A stretch of DNA of 64,000 nt from assembly GCF_041276405.1 (NCBI RefSeq), contig NZ_JBGGGT010000002.1:4024501-4088500 (forward strand), written 5' to 3'. This document shows, one piece after another, positions 62,931 through 64,000 of this stretch (positions are counted from its first letter, which is position 1; every line of letters begins with the position of its first letter). The notes beneath the pieces were generated by a model. The model did not search any database and was not told the origin of the DNA. It saw only the letters and a program-made list of their open reading frames with translations. Source of the DNA: Microvirga sp. TS319. Its GTDB lineage: Bacteria > Pseudomonadota > Alphaproteobacteria > Rhizobiales > Beijerinckiaceae. The position numbers and the translations under genes are program-made.

Positions 62931-64000
62931 TCAGCCCTGATTCTCAATGAATTCAACGATTCGAGGAGCGATTTGAGCCCTGAACCGAGAACCGTTGAAG
63001 ACGCCATAATGACCGACCCCGGCCTGAAGATGATAGAGTTTCTTGTCTGCGGGAAGGTTGGGGGTCAAGTCGAGCGCGGCCAAGGTCTGGCCGACGCCCG
63101 AAATGTCGTCCCGCTCGCCTTCGATGGCCATGATGGCGCAGCGGCGGATGGCCGTGAGATCGACCGGCTCGTCCCGGTGCATCATCTCGCCCTTGGGCAG
63201 CTCGTGCCGGACAAAGACCTTGTCGACCGTCTGCAGGTAGAACTCGGCCGTGAGATCCATGACGGCGAGATATTCGTCGTAGAAGTCGCGGTGCTTCTCG
63301 GCCGAATCGCCATCGCCCTCCACGAGGTGATTGAACATCTCCCAATGGGCCGTGAGATGCCGGTCGATATTCATGGCCATGAAGCCGGACAATTGCAGGA
63401 AGCCCGGATACACGTCGCGCCAGAAGCCGGGATGGGACGGCGGCACCTTCGCGATGCAATGCTGTTCGAACCACTCGATGCCGCGCTCCTCGGCCAGCCG
63501 GTTCACGGCCGTGGGCGAGCGGCGGGTGTCGATCGGGCCGCCCATGAGGATCATGGAGCGCGGAATGGCCGGGTCGTTCTCCGCCTCGAGGCGGGCCACC
63601 GCGGCCACTACCGGGACCGCCGGCTGACACACGGCCATCACGTGCAGGTCCGGGCCGAGCTGCCGGAACATCGCCTTGAGATAATCGATGTAGTCGTCGA
63701 GATCGAAGCGGCCGTCGGCGAGAGGCACCAAGCTGGCATCCGCCCAGTCCGTGATCATCACCCGATGGGTGGGAAGAAAGGTCTCCACGGTGCCGCGCAG
63801 AAGCGTCGCGTAATGACCCGACATCGGCGCGACGATCAGGAGCTTGGGCTGAGTCTCGGCGATCGCATGATCGCGCCGGAAGGAGATCACCCGGCAGAAG
63901 GGGCGCTCCCACACGACCTCCTCGACGACGGGCACCTGCTGGTTGCCGAGGCTGGTGACGCCCAGTCCGAAGTCCGGCTTGGCGTAGCGGCGGGTGGTGC
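62931..64000 (-). CDS. phaZ: Intracellular polyhydroxybutyrate depolymerase (5' end outside window)
   Basis: About 356 C-terminal residues are present; the frame is open to the window edge. The N-terminal part reads YAKPDFGLGVTSLGNQQVPV and EEVVWERPFCRVISFRRDH. The catalytic nucleophile is the Cys in VMAVCQPAVPV, the lipase-box equivalent that intracellular PhaZ enzymes use, and GVGHYGVF gives the catalytic His near the C-terminus. The enzyme mobilises stored PHB granules. Confidence 0.92.
   Translation of the reverse strand, partial: TTRRYAKPDFGLGVTSLGNQQVPVVEEVVWERPFCRVISFRRDHAIAETQPKLLIVAPMSGHYATLLRGTVETFLPTHRVMITDWADASLVPLADGRFDLDDYIDYLKAMFRQLGPDLHVMAVCQPAVPVVAAVARLEAENDPAIPRSMILMGGPIDTRRSPTAVNRLAEERGIEWFEQHCIAKVPPSHPGFWRDVYPGFLQLSGFMAMNIDRHLTAHWEMFNHLVEGDGDSAEKHRDFYDEYLAVMDLTAEFYLQTVDKVFVRHELPKGEMMHRDEPVDLTAIRRCAIMAIEGERDDISGVGQTLAALDLTPNLPADKKLYHLQAGVGHYGVFNGSRFRAQIAPRIVEFIENQG

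Overview
The window is high-GC DNA from an alphaproteobacterium of the order Hyphomicrobiales, most likely a Methylobacteriaceae/Microvirga-like organism. This rests on the dnaA-dnaN-recF-gyrB order, rhizobial-type proteins (Porin_2 porin, MipA/OmpV, PruR-DcpA, intracellular PHB depolymerase), an alphaproteobacterial GAAC-N7-GAAC LexA box, and a dense family of palindromic intergenic repeats. The genus is inference. I found no rRNA, tRNA, insertion sequence, prophage or CRISPR array.

Layout. 1-6.9 kb: replication genes (3' part of dnaA, dnaN, recF, gyrB) with a LysE-type exporter inserted. 7-12 kb: SugE exporter, a lone ATP synthase subunit a gene (atpB), an HdeD-like membrane protein, and a two-gene Aer-like redox receptor (PAS protein plus chemotaxis transducer). 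12.2-23.9 kb: a hydroxyproline catabolic island with enzymes for trans-4-, trans-3- and cis-3-hydroxy-L-proline, a four-gene ABC transporter and a divergent GntR/FCD regulator. Two promoters in it share an ATTG-N4-CAAT-like site. 24-30 kb: small stress, VOC and SRPBCC genes with an HxlR regulator, HNH nuclease, BON protein, TauE/SafE permease and an outer membrane protein. 30.3-33.8 kb: a pruR-dcpA pterin/c-di-GMP signalling pair followed by a PTPS-family pterin enzyme. 34-48 kb: metabolic and membrane genes, a HerA-like ATPase, a YcaQ-type DNA glycosylase and RecX. 48-54 kb: a porin, then an SOS-controlled radical SAM/UdgX cassette, then an antiporter. 54-64 kb: PBP1A, an MFS exporter, Kup, a YgjP-like metallopeptidase and the truncated PHB depolymerase.

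How genes work together. The island converts trans-4-hydroxyproline by epimerase, D-hydroxyproline oxidation and deaminase to alpha-ketoglutarate semialdehyde (the last dehydrogenase is not in the window). It converts both 3-hydroxyprolines by dehydratases to pyrroline-2-carboxylate, which the Ldh2-type reductase turns into proline. In the SOS cassette a LexA box sits 26 bp before a radical SAM protein that ends in a sliding-clamp binding motif (QLSLF). That gene overlaps by 4 bp a DUF4130-UdgX fusion with the HRRIH motif. This looks like a clamp-recruited DNA damage system whose chemistry is not established.

A distinctive feature is the repeat family. About 13 loci carry GAGCATCGGAC...GTCCGATGCTC-type palindromes between 2 and 48 kb and none was seen from 48 to 64 kb. 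In at least eight genes the end of the repeat supplies, or directly abuts, the stop codon.
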